NCBI GenBank assembly: GCA_028687755.1
Contig: JAQTZL010000003.1
Coordinates: forward strand, 208,712-245,494
Direction of reading: 5' to 3'
Length of the DNA: 36,783 nt
From: Candidatus Nanopelagicales bacterium
Lineage (GTDB): Bacteria > Actinomycetota > Actinomycetes > S36-B12
The notes under the pieces were generated by a model. The model worked only from the letters and a program-made list of their open reading frames with translations, was not told where the DNA came from and made no database searches. Shown here in pieces: positions 24,448-35,145 of this stretch. The translations under genes and the position numbers were made by a program. Positions within the stretch are counted from its first letter, which is position 1; every line of letters begins with the position of its first letter.

Positions 24448-24845
24448 GGCTTGGCTCGCGGATTTTTCTTTTTAGCGCGGGTAGCCGGCTGGGCCATGTC
24501 GCCTCCATTGTTTTCAGCAAAGAGACGGCGTCTTAATCGATTCACGCTCAATTCCAATTCCGCGAAATTGGCCATCAGTGAGTCTTCCTTTTCAGCCCGT
24601 AAACCTTGCAGTATCCAGGAGCGCAACAGCACTGATGTGGACATGCCTGATTCTTTGGCTTTGGCATTGATCTCTTCGATCTCAAAATCGTTCATGCGCA
24701 CCGACATGACCGACGTGTTTGTGGCCCGCTTAGCGTTTGAGAAGTCGACAGCATCACGAAATTCTTTGCTTTCGGACAGTTTTTGAATTCTGGCAACTTC
24801 CTTATCTATGTTGCGCTCGTGCTCAGCGTCGTAAGTCTTTTTCAT
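24444..24845 (-). CDS. Ribbon-helix-helix antitoxin (BrnA/CopG-like)
   Basis: The 133-aa protein has a ribbon-helix-helix core at residues ~45-82: strand SVMSVRM, then helix DFEIEEINAKAKESG, the turn MSTS and helix VLLRSWILQGL. An N-terminal charged helix and a basic C-terminal tail (KKKNPRAKP) flank it. It overlaps the upstream gene by 4 nt (ATGA). In BrnTA and similar modules the toxin comes first and the RHH antitoxin second, as here, and the antitoxin represses the operon. The 18-bp palindrome at 25148 is the likely binding site. Confidence 0.75.
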   Translation of the reverse strand: MKKTYDAEHERNIDKEVARIQKLSESKEFRDAVDFSNAKRATNTSVMSVRMNDFEIEEINAKAKESGMSTSVLLRSWILQGLRAEKEDSLMANFAELELSVNRLRRRLFAENNGGDMAQPATRAKKKNPRAKP

Positions 24846-25141
24846 TGCTTTCCGTCCAAATGAAGGTTGTTGTTATAAATCTGCACTTGCGTGGAATTTG
24901 ATTTCCACGCGGTTGCAATCACGAGTTCACCATCGACATAGACAGCGATCACGGTGTAGACGCAGTCATTCGTAGGTGAGCGGCCGATAACTCGAATCGA
25001 GTCACCCGATTGACTTGCCGGGTCCGGGTCAATAACCACTCGATTGAGGTCATCCCATGCCTCCTTTGCCCAATCCATCATGATTCGATGGCGCATCCAC
25101 ATGTGGTCTTGGCACTTTGACCAATTGACGTAAATCTCCAT
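24842..25141 (-). CDS. Putative BrnT/RelE-like toxin
   Basis: The 99-aa product has the small alpha/beta layout of BrnT- or RelE-like ribonuclease toxins: a short strand (IYVNWSK), a His/Arg-rich helix (MWMRHRIMMDWAKEAWDD) and then a DPDPASQSGDSIRVIGRS strand pair. It ends with a strand (VYTVIAVYVDGELVIATAW) and a final Tyr. The family is not named with certainty. The toxin call rests on its size, on its coupling to an RHH protein and on the palindromic operator at its promoter. No catalytic residues can be assigned confidently. Confidence 0.6.
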   Translation of the reverse strand: MEIYVNWSKCQDHMWMRHRIMMDWAKEAWDDLNRVVIDPDPASQSGDSIRVIGRSPTNDCVYTVIAVYVDGELVIATAWKSNSTQVQIYNNNLHLDGKQ

Positions 25142-25147
25142 GCCGAG

Positions 25148-25177
25148 TGTTTACAGATGTAAACAATAAATCCGCAA
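25148..25177 (-). promoter_or_regulatory. Operator and promoter of the RHH toxin-antitoxin operon
   Basis: TGTTTACA (25148-25155) and TGTAAACA (25158-25165) are perfect inverted repeats separated by GA. On the minus strand TTGCGG (25177-25172), an 18-nt spacer and TAAACA (25153-25148) form a plausible -35/-10 pair, with the -10 inside one operator arm and 6 nt before the ATG at 25141. Binding would exclude polymerase, a usual autoregulation design. Confidence 0.65.
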
Positions 25178-25222
25178 CTGAGATTTTGCAACTGTGGATG
25201 GGATCCGCGAGTAGGAGAAGCT

Positions 25223-26341
25223 GTGGATATTTGCCATAGTTCGCAGGTGACTTCTTCAACTGGCCCCCGCTTGCGCTCGATCCTTGAGTCGATCCCTTCC
25301 TATAAGGCGGGGCAGCCTGCGCCTGTGCAGCCAGGAGTTATCCCGTTCAAGTTGTCTTCAAATGAGAATCCGTTTCCGCCGCTGCCCGAGATTGTCGAAG
25401 CAGCAGCTGCGGCAACTGGATCAATGCAGTTGTATCCAGACTTTGCTTCGACGGATCTCGTGAATGCGATCGCAACGCGATTCTGCGTTCCTGCATCGCA
25501 CATTGCAGTCGCAACTGGCTCAGTTGCGTTAACCCAGCAACTCGTGCAAATCACTTCCGAACCAGGCGATGGCGTGATGTTCGCCTGGCGTTCGTTTGAG
25601 TCTTACCCAATTGTCACGATGATTGGTGGCGCAACACCTCAGCGTGTGGCCCTCGATGGCGATGATCGTCATGATCTCGACGCGATGCTCGCAGCTATTG
25701 ATGCAACTACGCGATTGATCTTTGTCTGTAACCCCAACAACCCAACGGGCACAGCTGTTGGCCGTGAAGCACTCGCTGCATTTGTTGCTGCTGTTCCGTC
25801 GGACATTCTCGTAGTGATCGATGAGGCCTATCGCGAGTTCGTGGATCCGGGAACGATTCCTGATGGGCTTGATTTCTATCGCGAGTACACCAACGTTGCC
25901 GTGTTACGCACGTTCTCCAAGGCGTACGGACTTGCAGGTTTGCGTGTTGGTTTCTGTATTGCGCACGAAGCCGTTGCTGACGCATTGCGCAAGGTACAAA
26001 TTCCGTTTGGTGTGTCATCGGTAGCGCAAGCTGCCGGCATTGCCGCGCTTGAGTCGACGGTGGAAGGCGAGGCCTTTGCTCGCTGTGAGTTGCTGGTGAG
26101 TGAGCGCACTCGTGTGTTGACCGGCCTTCTAGCTGCTGGCTTTGCCCCGTCTGAATCGGAAGCCAACTTCGTGTGGCTGCGACTAGGGGAGCGCACCGCT
26201 GACTTTGCCGCTGCCTGTGAAGCTGTCGGGTTGGCAGTTCGTCCATTTGTGGGCGAAGGCGTCCGCGTCTCGATCGGCCTGCCTGAAGCCAATGACCGCT
26301 TCCTTGCAACCGCTGTCACGTGGCTGGGAAGCCGGGCATAG
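25223..26341 (+). CDS. hisC: Histidinol-phosphate / aromatic aminotransferase
   Basis: A PLP enzyme of fold type I, class I/II aminotransferase, that transaminates histidinol phosphate or, as in some actinobacteria, phenylalanine or other aromatics. With the GTG at 25223 (AGGAG at 25213-25217) it has 372 aa. GTG 25247 is an alternative that brings the N-terminus closer to the family norm and has CATAGT 6 nt upstream. LSSNENPFPP lies near the N-terminus, CNPNNPTGT and VVIDEAYREF follow, and FSKAYGLAGLRVG carries the PLP lysine K233. The C-terminus has VRPFVGEGVRVSIG. The gene stands alone; no other his gene is in the window. Confidence 0.9.
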   Translation: MDICHSSQVTSSTGPRLRSILESIPSYKAGQPAPVQPGVIPFKLSSNENPFPPLPEIVEAAAAATGSMQLYPDFASTDLVNAIATRFCVPASHIAVATGSVALTQQLVQITSEPGDGVMFAWRSFESYPIVTMIGGATPQRVALDGDDRHDLDAMLAAIDATTRLIFVCNPNNPTGTAVGREALAAFVAAVPSDILVVIDEAYREFVDPGTIPDGLDFYREYTNVAVLRTFSKAYGLAGLRVGFCIAHEAVADALRKVQIPFGVSSVAQAAGIAALESTVEGEAFARCELLVSERTRVLTGLLAAGFAPSESEANFVWLRLGERTADFAAACEAVGLAVRPFVGEGVRVSIGLPEANDRFLATAVTWLGSRA

Positions 26342-26379
26342 CGGACAGTCGGGTTCCACTGACTGGGTTTGGGGTGAGG

Positions 26380-26396
26380 GGTGCATCACATGCACC
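26380..26396. repeat. 17-bp palindrome upstream of mdh
   Basis: GGTGCAT and ATGCACC flank CAC. Located ~80 nt before the mdh start and before a TATGTT box, it might be a regulator binding site for the mdh promoter. A GGGG-aatcg-CCCC hairpin follows nearby. Role not known. Confidence 0.35.
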
Positions 26397-26474
26397 TGAT
26401 CCGTGGGGAATCGCCCCCTCGAGCGGCAGTATGTTTGGCCTTTGATTTGACCCATATCTCTTGGAAGGCAACGC

Positions 26475-27431
26475 ATGGCTCGCAGTGGCAAGGTCGCCGT
26501 TATCGGTGCAGGTTTCTATGGTTCAACCACCGCAATGCGGTTGGCTGAATACGACATCTTTGAGACCGTTGTTCTCACCGACGTAGTAGACGGCAAGGCT
26601 GAGGGCTTGGCTCTCGACATGAACCAGTCTCGCTGGATCGAAGGTTTTGAAACCAAGATCGTTGGCCAGACCACCGGTATGGATGGCTCGGGATACGAAG
26701 CAATTCAAGGATCCGAGATTGTCGTGATCACTGCAGGTCTTCCTCGTAAGCCAGGCATGAGCCGCATGGACCTCATTGAAACCAACGCGAAGATCATGCG
26801 TCAGGTTGCAGAGAACATTGCAAAGCACGCACCAAACACCGTCATCATCAACGTGTCGAACCCACTTGACGAAATGACTGCACTCGCGCAGATCGTTTCT
26901 GGTTTCCCACACGCACGCGTGATCGGCCAGGCAGGCATGCTCGACACCGCTCGCTTCACTCACTTTGTTGCTGAAGAACTCAACGTTCCAGTCGCATCAG
27001 TCACCACGTTGACCCTTGGTTCACACGGCGACACCATGGTTCCTGTTGCTTCAGCATGTTCAGTCAACGGCAAGCCACTTGCTGACCTGCTTCCTGCAGA
27101 CAAGATCGAAGAGCTCGTTGTTCGTACCCGTAACGGTGGCGCTGAAGTTGTGGCACTGCTCAAGACTGGCTCTGCTTACTACGCACCATCTGCTGCAGCG
27201 GCTCGTATGGCTAAGGCAGTGCACGAAGACTCAGGTTCAGTCATGCCAGTGTGTGCATGGGTTGACGGCGAATACGGCCTCTCAGGCGCATACCTCGGTG
27301 TTGAAGCTGAACTCGGCAAGGGTGGCATCCGCAAGATTGTGGAAACCGCACTCACCGACAGCGAGAAGGCACTCCTCGTTGAGGCTTACGAAGCAGTCAA
27401 GACCAAGCAAGCAGACGTCAAGGATCTTTAA
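26475..27431 (+). CDS. mdh: Malate dehydrogenase (LDH-like type)
   Basis: Mdh oxidises malate to oxaloacetate with NAD+ in the TCA cycle. The 318-aa protein starts at ATG 26475, 7 nt after GGAAGG. The Rossmann loop [10 protein letters not shown] (about 12-21) is followed by an acidic residue in VLTDVVDG typical of NAD use. Substrate arginines lie in [21 protein letters not shown] and the catalytic His in GSHGDTMVP are present. The length and the GAGFYG style match the LDH-like bacterial MDH group rather than the E. coli type. A strong terminator follows, and icd lies just beyond. Confidence 0.93.
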   Translation: MARSGKVAVIGAGFYGSTTAMRLAEYDIFETVVLTDVVDGKAEGLALDMNQSRWIEGFETKIVGQTTGMDGSGYEAIQGSEIVVITAGLPRKPGMSRMDLIETNAKIMRQVAENIAKHAPNTVIINVSNPLDEMTALAQIVSGFPHARVIGQAGMLDTARFTHFVAEELNVPVASVTTLTLGSHGDTMVPVASACSVNGKPLADLLPADKIEELVVRTRNGGAEVVALLKTGSAYYAPSAAAARMAKAVHEDSGSVMPVCAWVDGEYGLSGAYLGVEAELGKGGIRKIVETALTDSEKALLVEAYEAVKTKQADVKDL

Positions 27432-27440
27432 AGATTGAAC

Positions 27441-27480
27441 CGTTGGGCGCATCGCAATCCGGTGCGCCCAACGTTTTCTT
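27441..27480 (+). terminator. Terminator between mdh and icd
   Basis: CGTTGGGCGCA (27441-27451) pairs perfectly with TGCGCCCAACG (27463-27473), an 11-bp stem with an 11-nt loop, followed by TTTTCTT. It ends mdh transcription. Confidence 0.8.
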
Positions 27481-27505
27481 ACGCCCGACTCAAAAGGAGC
27501 ACCGT

Positions 27506-28720
27506 ATGAGCAAGATCAAGGTAGTAAACCCAGTTGTTGAACTTGATGGCGACGAAATGACTCGCATCATCTGGCAGTTCATCAAAGATGAACTCATCGT
27601 CAAGTACCTCGACATTGATCTGAAGTACTACGACCTTGGTATGGAGCATCGCGATGCAACCGACGACCAGGTCACCATTGATTCAGCAGAAGCGATCTTG
27701 AAGTACGGCGTTGGTGTGAAGTGCGCAACCATCACTCCTGACGAAGCCCGCGTTGAAGAATTCGGCCTCAAGAAGATGTGGAAGTCGCCAAACGGCACCA
27801 TCCGCAACATTCTTGGCGGCGTGATTTTCCGCGAGCCAATCATCATTTCGAACATCCCACGTTTGGTTCCAGGCTGGACCAAGCCAATCGTTGTTGGACG
27901 TCACGCATTTGGTGACCAGTACAAGGCAACTGACTTCAAGGTGCCAAGTGCAGGTTCGTTGACGATGACTTTCACCCCAACCGATGGCTCAGAGCCAATG
28001 GAATTCAATGTGTTTGACTTCCCAGGCGCTGGCGTTGCAATGGGCATGTACAACCTTGATGAGTCAATCCGCGACTTTGCTCGCGCATCAATGCGTTACG
28101 GCTTGAACCGCAACTACCCGGTTTACCTGTCAACCAAGAACACGATCCTCAAGGCATACGACGGCCAGTTCAAGGACATCTTCGCTGACGTCTACGAGAA
28201 CGAGTTCAAGGCTGAATTCGAAGCCGCTGGCATTGAGTACGAACACCGTCTCATTGACGACATGGTTGCTTCCGCAATGAAGTGGGAAGGCGGCTACGTC
28301 TGGGCATGTAAGAACTACGACGGTGACGTTCAGTCAGACACCGTTGCTCAGGGCTTCGGTTCACTTGGTCTGATGACCTCTGTGTTGATGACACCAGACG
28401 GCCGCACTGTTGAAGCTGAAGCAGCACATGGCACGGTGACCCGTCACTTCCGTCAGCATCAGCAGGGCAAGCCAACCTCAACCAACCCAATCGCTTCCAT
28501 CTTTGCGTGGACTCGTGGCTTGGAGCATCGCGGCAAGCTCGACAACACCCCAGAGGTCACCGCCTTTGCTCAGACCCTCGAGCGCGTCTGCGTTGAAACT
28601 GTTGAAGAAGGCAAGATGACCAAGGACTTGGCTCTGCTCATCAGCAAGGATCAGCCATGGCAGACCACGCAAGAGTTCCTCGCCTCAATTGACGAGAACC
28701 TTCAGAAGGCGATGCGCTAA
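27506..28720 (+). CDS. icd: NADP-dependent isocitrate dehydrogenase (dimeric type)
   Basis: Icd decarboxylates isocitrate to 2-oxoglutarate and supplies NADPH. It has 404 aa from ATG 27506, preceded by AAAGGAG with 6-nt spacing. Upstream in-frame codons lie in the mdh terminator and are not coding. The sequence [19 protein letters not shown] and the later [20 protein letters not shown] are those of the IDH type II subfamily shared with mitochondrial and some actinobacterial enzymes. [15 protein letters not shown] and [18 protein letters not shown] complete the cofactor site. Together with mdh and sucCD it makes a large share of the TCA cycle in one window. Confidence 0.95.
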   Translation: MSKIKVVNPVVELDGDEMTRIIWQFIKDELIVKYLDIDLKYYDLGMEHRDATDDQVTIDSAEAILKYGVGVKCATITPDEARVEEFGLKKMWKSPNGTIRNILGGVIFREPIIISNIPRLVPGWTKPIVVGRHAFGDQYKATDFKVPSAGSLTMTFTPTDGSEPMEFNVFDFPGAGVAMGMYNLDESIRDFARASMRYGLNRNYPVYLSTKNTILKAYDGQFKDIFADVYENEFKAEFEAAGIEYEHRLIDDMVASAMKWEGGYVWACKNYDGDVQSDTVAQGFGSLGLMTSVLMTPDGRTVEAEAAHGTVTRHFRQHQQGKPTSTNPIASIFAWTRGLEHRGKLDNTPEVTAFAQTLERVCVETVEEGKMTKDLALLISKDQPWQTTQEFLASIDENLQKAMR

Positions 28721-28738
28721 ACACATGCTCAACATGAC

Positions 28739-28772
28739 AAGGGTGGGTGGCTGATGTCGGCTACCCACCCTT
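28739..28772 (+). promoter_or_regulatory. Hairpin with the exporter start codon in its loop
   Basis: AAGGGTGGGT (28739-28748) pairs perfectly with ACCCACCCTT (28763-28772), and three more pairs (G-T, G-C, C-G) extend the stem to 13 bp with an eight-base loop TGATGTCG that contains the ATG at 28754. It comes 18 nt after the icd stop. It can act as the icd terminator, though without a good T-tract, or control translation of the exporter. Confidence 0.55.
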
Positions 28773-29983
28773 CGTCTGAAGCTTTCGAGCACGGACTTTC
28801 ACCAAAGCGGTTGTGGCTACTGATCATCACGATCGCGGCAATGTCAGCATTCGCCCCGCTGGCCACCGACGTCTATCTTCCAGCTTTCCCACAGCTCACT
28901 AGTGAGTTCCAGGCAACTGATGCGGCAGCTCAACTCACGCTAACGGCCTCATTCCTTGGCATCATGATTGGCCAGCTGGTTTTCGGTCCGATGTCGGATT
29001 CATTTGGTCGACGTCGTCTCGTACTCATCACTTCAATCGTCACGATCTTTGCGACCCTAGCCTGTGCTTTTGCTCCATCAATGGGCTTCCTCATTGGTTC
29101 GCGTTTAGTGCTGGGCATCCTTGGCGGTGGCGGCATTGTTATTGGTCGCGCAGTTGCGGCAGACATCGTCAAAGGCCCAGAAGCAGCTCGATTCTTTTCA
29201 GTCTTGATGAGCATCACGATGATCGCGCCGCTGGTGGGGCCAATCGTGGGTGGTGTTCTTCTGGATCTCACTGACACTTGGCGTTCTTCTTTCTTCTTCC
29301 TCGCGGTGTTCTGCGCACTGATCGTGGTCGGTATTGCACTGTTTATTCCTGAAACCTTGCCAAAGGAACGCCGACATACAGGTGGCTTGGGTGAACTAGG
29401 GCGTGGTGCAGTCGCGATGATGCGCGACCGCATTTTCCTTGGGTATGCGGTTACTCAAATTTTTGCATTCGGTGCACTTTTTGCATACCTCGCAAGTTCA
29501 TCGTTCTTATTCCAAGAAAAGTTCGGCATGAGCCCGACGATGTACAGCTTTACCTTCTCGGGGATCGCGATCGCAATCATTGCTGTGGGCTTTTGGAATC
29601 GCAATGCGGTACTGACGCGCAGTGTGCGCGGAATTTTAATGTGGTCACTTGGGTTATCCGCACTAGGTTCGATCATTCTTATCCCGATCATGGCTTCTTC
29701 TTCGCCTTCGCTATGGGTAATCATCCCGATTCTTCTCGTCGTGATTGGTACACGAGCAACGATTGGCGCTAACGCAATGGCGTTGGCTCTCGAGCGCGCG
29801 CTCTACGTCGGTACTGCCTCAGCAATTCTTGGGGCACTCACCTTTGGCGGTGCCATCGTTGATGCACCGTTACTGGCTTGGCTCCCATTCGACACAGGTG
29901 TCACGATGGCAGTAGTCATGGCTATCTGCTCCGTGCTGGCCTTTGCTTCCTCAGCATTCCTTGCGCGGGAGAAATCCGCATAA
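28754..29983 (+). CDS. Bcr/CflA-type multidrug efflux MFS transporter
   Basis: A 409-aa proton-driven antiporter with twelve hydrophobic segments. MFS motif A is visible in GPMSDSFGRRRLV (about residues 76-88). The loop APLATDVYLPAFPQL after the first helix is typical of the Bcr/CflA group, which exports bicyclomycin, chloramphenicol and similar compounds. There is no other good in-frame start before helix 1, so ATG 28754, inside a hairpin loop, is taken as the start. The CorC-like gene starts 10 nt after its stop, so they are probably cotranscribed. Confidence 0.88.
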   Translation: MSATHPSSEAFEHGLSPKRLWLLIITIAAMSAFAPLATDVYLPAFPQLTSEFQATDAAAQLTLTASFLGIMIGQLVFGPMSDSFGRRRLVLITSIVTIFATLACAFAPSMGFLIGSRLVLGILGGGGIVIGRAVAADIVKGPEAARFFSVLMSITMIAPLVGPIVGGVLLDLTDTWRSSFFFLAVFCALIVVGIALFIPETLPKERRHTGGLGELGRGAVAMMRDRIFLGYAVTQIFAFGALFAYLASSSFLFQEKFGMSPTMYSFTFSGIAIAIIAVGFWNRNAVLTRSVRGILMWSLGLSALGSIILIPIMASSSPSLWVIIPILLVVIGTRATIGANAMALALERALYVGTASAILGALTFGGAIVDAPLLAWLPFDTGVTMAVVMAICSVLAFASSAFLAREKSA

Positions 29984-29993
29984 GGTTGCATCC

Positions 29994-32332
<2,339 letters not shown>

Positions 32333-32361
32333 CTGCAGTCACGGTCACGGCAAACTTTTCG

Positions 32362-33750
32362 TTATGCAGCGTTGTTGCTAATCACCCACGGCTCATCGTT
32401 TTTCTTGACGAAAGCTCTGGTGCAGGCCCAGCCACCTATTGTGCTCACCCAAGGTTGCCACGATTGCTGCCAGCCACCCTTTAAACCGGTGCCCCATGAA
32501 TAATCATCGTCGACGACATCGACGCATTTTCCACTCAGGGGCATAGGTAGCGCCTGATGCACCACGGTGAACCTTGTTGGTTCATTGCTATTGGCGGTGT
32601 AACAAGGGGCAGTTGCAGCTGTGTAAAACGCCGCAAGGTGTGGATAACCATTATTAACGCTAGAACAGCTCACCCAGATCGTTGTGGATGACCAGGATGA
32701 AGAGATATTCCATCCCAGTCCAGTGAATGTACTCAGAGATTTCATCTGTGCGGTAGTGCTAGCTGTCGTTCCCGCCGCTGTGGATCGGTTGACCGATCCA
32801 GACTGACCTGTGGTGTTGGTATCCCAAGTGAGCGCACTCCATGGCGCTGTCGCAGATTGACCTACCAGGCCACCTTGAGCATTCGAAGGTGCACCTGCCG
32901 TGACCGAGCCGGTTGCATATGCATTGGAGATAGGTGTCTGATCAACTTCACCCACCAATCCACCAACTTGCCAAACTCCAGTGACGGCACCTGTGGCGTA
33001 TGAATTCGCGATAGATCCCTGAGCGCTACCACCGATCAATCCCGCAACATAGTTACCGTCTGAAGTCACCGTTCCGCTTGCGTAGGATTGAGAAACAGCA
33101 ATGTTGCTGGCATGGCCAACGAGTCCTCCAATAAATGTTGAGGGGGATCCCGGCGGTGACCAAGAACCGGTAACCGAGCCCATGGCGTTGCTTTTGGCGA
33201 GCGAGCGAGTCCCTGATGTTGAATCCATATTGCCGACGAGCCCACCAACGTACGTTTTTCCCGTGACGTTCACTGCAGAAGAACTCACTGAGATGTCTGA
33301 GTTCAATGAACTTCCGACGAGCCCACCAACATTGGTATCACCTGTAGCTGTTCCAGATGTGATCCGAATCCGCGTAAGCGATGCACCATTGACTTCACCG
33401 AACAGACCTACCGAGATTCCCGCACCGGAAACGGATAATCGCGAAATAGAAAATCCACCACCGTCGAAGTTTCCGGTGAACTTCGCAGATGCGTTACCCA
33501 GGGGAGTCCATGCTGTTCCGAGCAAGTCAATATCAGTCGTCTGGACAAAGGATGCACTCAAACAGAAGGCAACCTCTTCAAGGTCTAGTCGTGCTCCGAC
33601 CTGGTACGGATCGGCTGAAGTACCTGTCCCGAGCCCAGCAAAGTACGTGACGCAGTTTCCATTTGCGTGTGCAGGTGCGGCAACCGCCAAGCCAACAGCG
33701 ACGCCAAGTGCCGTTGACAGCACGAATGAGAGTGTCCTTTGAAGCTTCAT
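32362..33750 (-). CDS. Secreted GLUG-repeat protein
   Basis: About 462 aa with a clear signal peptide from ATG 33750 (KLQRTLSFVLSTALGVAVG, cut after APAHA). The middle has at least six G-G-L-V-G repeats (VGGLVGSS, VGGLVGNM, IGGLVGHA, VAGLIGGS, VGGLVGEV, QGGLVGQS) typical of GLUG repeats, each about 25-40 residues. These fold as a beta-solenoid in surface adhesins and IgA-protease-like proteins. The C-terminal 75 residues are rich in Trp and hold Cys pairs (SGKCVDVVDDDYSWGTGLKG) of unknown type. There is no cell-wall sorting motif. Function is probably surface binding, by inference. An ATG at 33771 would add seven residues before the signal. Confidence 0.85.
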   Translation of the reverse strand: MKLQRTLSFVLSTALGVAVGLAVAAPAHANGNCVTYFAGLGTGTSADPYQVGARLDLEEVAFCLSASFVQTTDIDLLGTAWTPLGNASAKFTGNFDGGGFSISRLSVSGAGISVGLFGEVNGASLTRIRITSGTATGDTNVGGLVGSSLNSDISVSSSAVNVTGKTYVGGLVGNMDSTSGTRSLAKSNAMGSVTGSWSPPGSPSTFIGGLVGHASNIAVSQSYASGTVTSDGNYVAGLIGGSAQGSIANSYATGAVTGVWQVGGLVGEVDQTPISNAYATGSVTAGAPSNAQGGLVGQSATAPWSALTWDTNTTGQSGSVNRSTAAGTTASTTAQMKSLSTFTGLGWNISSSWSSTTIWVSCSSVNNGYPHLAAFYTAATAPCYTANSNEPTRFTVVHQALPMPLSGKCVDVVDDDYSWGTGLKGGWQQSWQPWVSTIGGWACTRAFVKKNDEPWVISNNAA

Positions 33751-33804
33751 TGGGTAATCATGCCCGTACATTGGCCGGACATGTCTCCGATATGGGATAC
33801 CCGT

Positions 33805-34989
33805 TCAGTAACGGTAATGACGACGGCGTCGATTGCGATTCGAATTCCAGGCAAATAATGCAAGCCCAATGATCAGCACCACGATCACTGCAAGCCAAAA
33901 TGAGGGTGCTTGAGCTGTTGGTGCGGGCACCTTGAGTGCTGCCTGCTTGATTGCCTTTTGGGCCACAGGGTCTACAGCAATGGTTGGCGAGGCGTTGGGT
34001 GTCGGAGTTACTGGAACAGCAACTTGCTCAATAGCGCTCGCTTGGCTTGCCGCCGGAACTGCAGTTGGTAGTGGAGAGAGCGGTTCAACAAGTGTGCCGA
34101 TTGGCTTGACGGATGCAAGGTTTGCAAAACCCCAGTCGAGCGCTTTTTTCGCTGCGCTTTCTGACGAATCCTTGATTCCCATACCGACAAAGATCAGTGT
34201 GTGACCTTTGCGCTGTGCTGCGCCAATAAAGGTACGTCCAGCTTTGGTGGTGAATCCAGTCTTGACGCCGATGACGCCGCGGTAGTCGCCCGTGAGTAAT
34301 TGATTGAGGTTGTAGATCAGGTGTTTGCCGCCGCCGGCGGATTCTTTGGTAGGGAAGCGATAGCGCTTAGCGCCAACGATCGTGGTGAAATCGCTGCGTT
34401 GCAGTGCTGCCCTGGAGATGAGTGCGAGGTCATATGCACTCGAGGTTTGGCCCGGCTTATCTAAACCATTGGGGCTCATTGCTTTGGTGTCATTGGCTTG
34501 GAGTTGTGCAGCGACTGCATTCATTTGATCAATGGTGGTAGCGATTCCTCCGTTGGCTTGCGCCAAAGCGATAGCCGCATCGTTACCGCTTGGGAGCATG
34601 AGTCCGTAAAAGAGATCCTCGATTGTGTAGACCTGGCCGGCTTCAAGACCTACTTTGGCGCCGTCAGCATTCGCGGCCTTTGGGGTTGCGGTGAAGGTGC
34701 CGTTGAGGGCCAATTTGGGCAGCAGTGTTAAGGAAGTCAAGGTCTTCAACGTGCTGGCCGGTGGCCGTAGTTTGTGAGCCTTTTTTGCAGCGAGCACCGC
34801 ACCTGTGGTGGCATCGGCCAAAATCCAGGTACGCGCCCGGATAGCAGGCGGGGTGAGGGTCGTGGAGACGGGATTGATTCGCACACCAGGAAGGCCAAGT
34901 TGGTCACCGCCAATCACGGCAGCACTAGCAGGGGAGATCACTCCCAGAGCTAGACCGGCGACCAGGCCAGCAACGGCAATCTTGCGCAT
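33805..34989 (-). CDS. D-alanyl-D-alanine carboxypeptidase (peptidase S11)
   Basis: A 394-aa exported low-molecular-weight penicillin-binding protein that trims the terminal D-Ala of peptidoglycan stem peptides. It has a signal peptide (IAVAGLVAGLALGVISPASA). The active-site triad of motifs is intact: SxxK as S79-T-L-K82, SGN at 134-136 and KTG at 243-245. Unlike PBP5, the membrane anchor is a C-terminal transmembrane helix (FWLAVIVVLIIGLALFAW) followed by an Arg-rich tail (RNRRRRHYRY), after a Pro/Ala-rich linker. It ends 55 nt before the GLUG gene on the same strand. Confidence 0.92.
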   Translation of the reverse strand: MRKIAVAGLVAGLALGVISPASAAVIGGDQLGLPGVRINPVSTTLTPPAIRARTWILADATTGAVLAAKKAHKLRPPASTLKTLTSLTLLPKLALNGTFTATPKAANADGAKVGLEAGQVYTIEDLFYGLMLPSGNDAAIALAQANGGIATTIDQMNAVAAQLQANDTKAMSPNGLDKPGQTSSAYDLALISRAALQRSDFTTIVGAKRYRFPTKESAGGGKHLIYNLNQLLTGDYRGVIGVKTGFTTKAGRTFIGAAQRKGHTLIFVGMGIKDSSESAAKKALDWGFANLASVKPIGTLVEPLSPLPTAVPAASQASAIEQVAVPVTPTPNASPTIAVDPVAQKAIKQAALKVPAPTAQAPSFWLAVIVVLIIGLALFAWNSNRNRRRRHYRY

Positions 34990-35145
34990 GATTACGCAAT
35001 CGTAACTGGACCTTGGTGAGATGAATCGCCCACTGCGTATCAGGCTCGCGACATGCCGATTTAGTTTCTCTTTCCCTCTAGATTGTGGGGCGCACGCTAA
35101 CTAGGGTTTGTCAAGCACGTTTTCGCTCGTTACTTAGGGAGTTTC
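34990..35145 (+). promoter_or_regulatory. Divergent promoter region of the carboxypeptidase and aldehyde dehydrogenase genes
   Basis: TTGTCA (35108-35113), a 17-nt spacer and TACTTA (35131-35136) make a good promoter for the dehydrogenase; the same stretch holds AGGGAG at 35136-35141 only 4 nt before the ATG, so transcript start and ribosome site compete. On the minus strand TACGAT lies 9 nt before the carboxypeptidase ATG at 34989. Confidence 0.45.

Noticed and set aside
33101..33742. 213-codon frame antisense to the GLUG-repeat gene
   Set aside because: Low-complexity Pro/Thr/Ser product mirrors the Gly-rich repeats of the real gene on the other strand.
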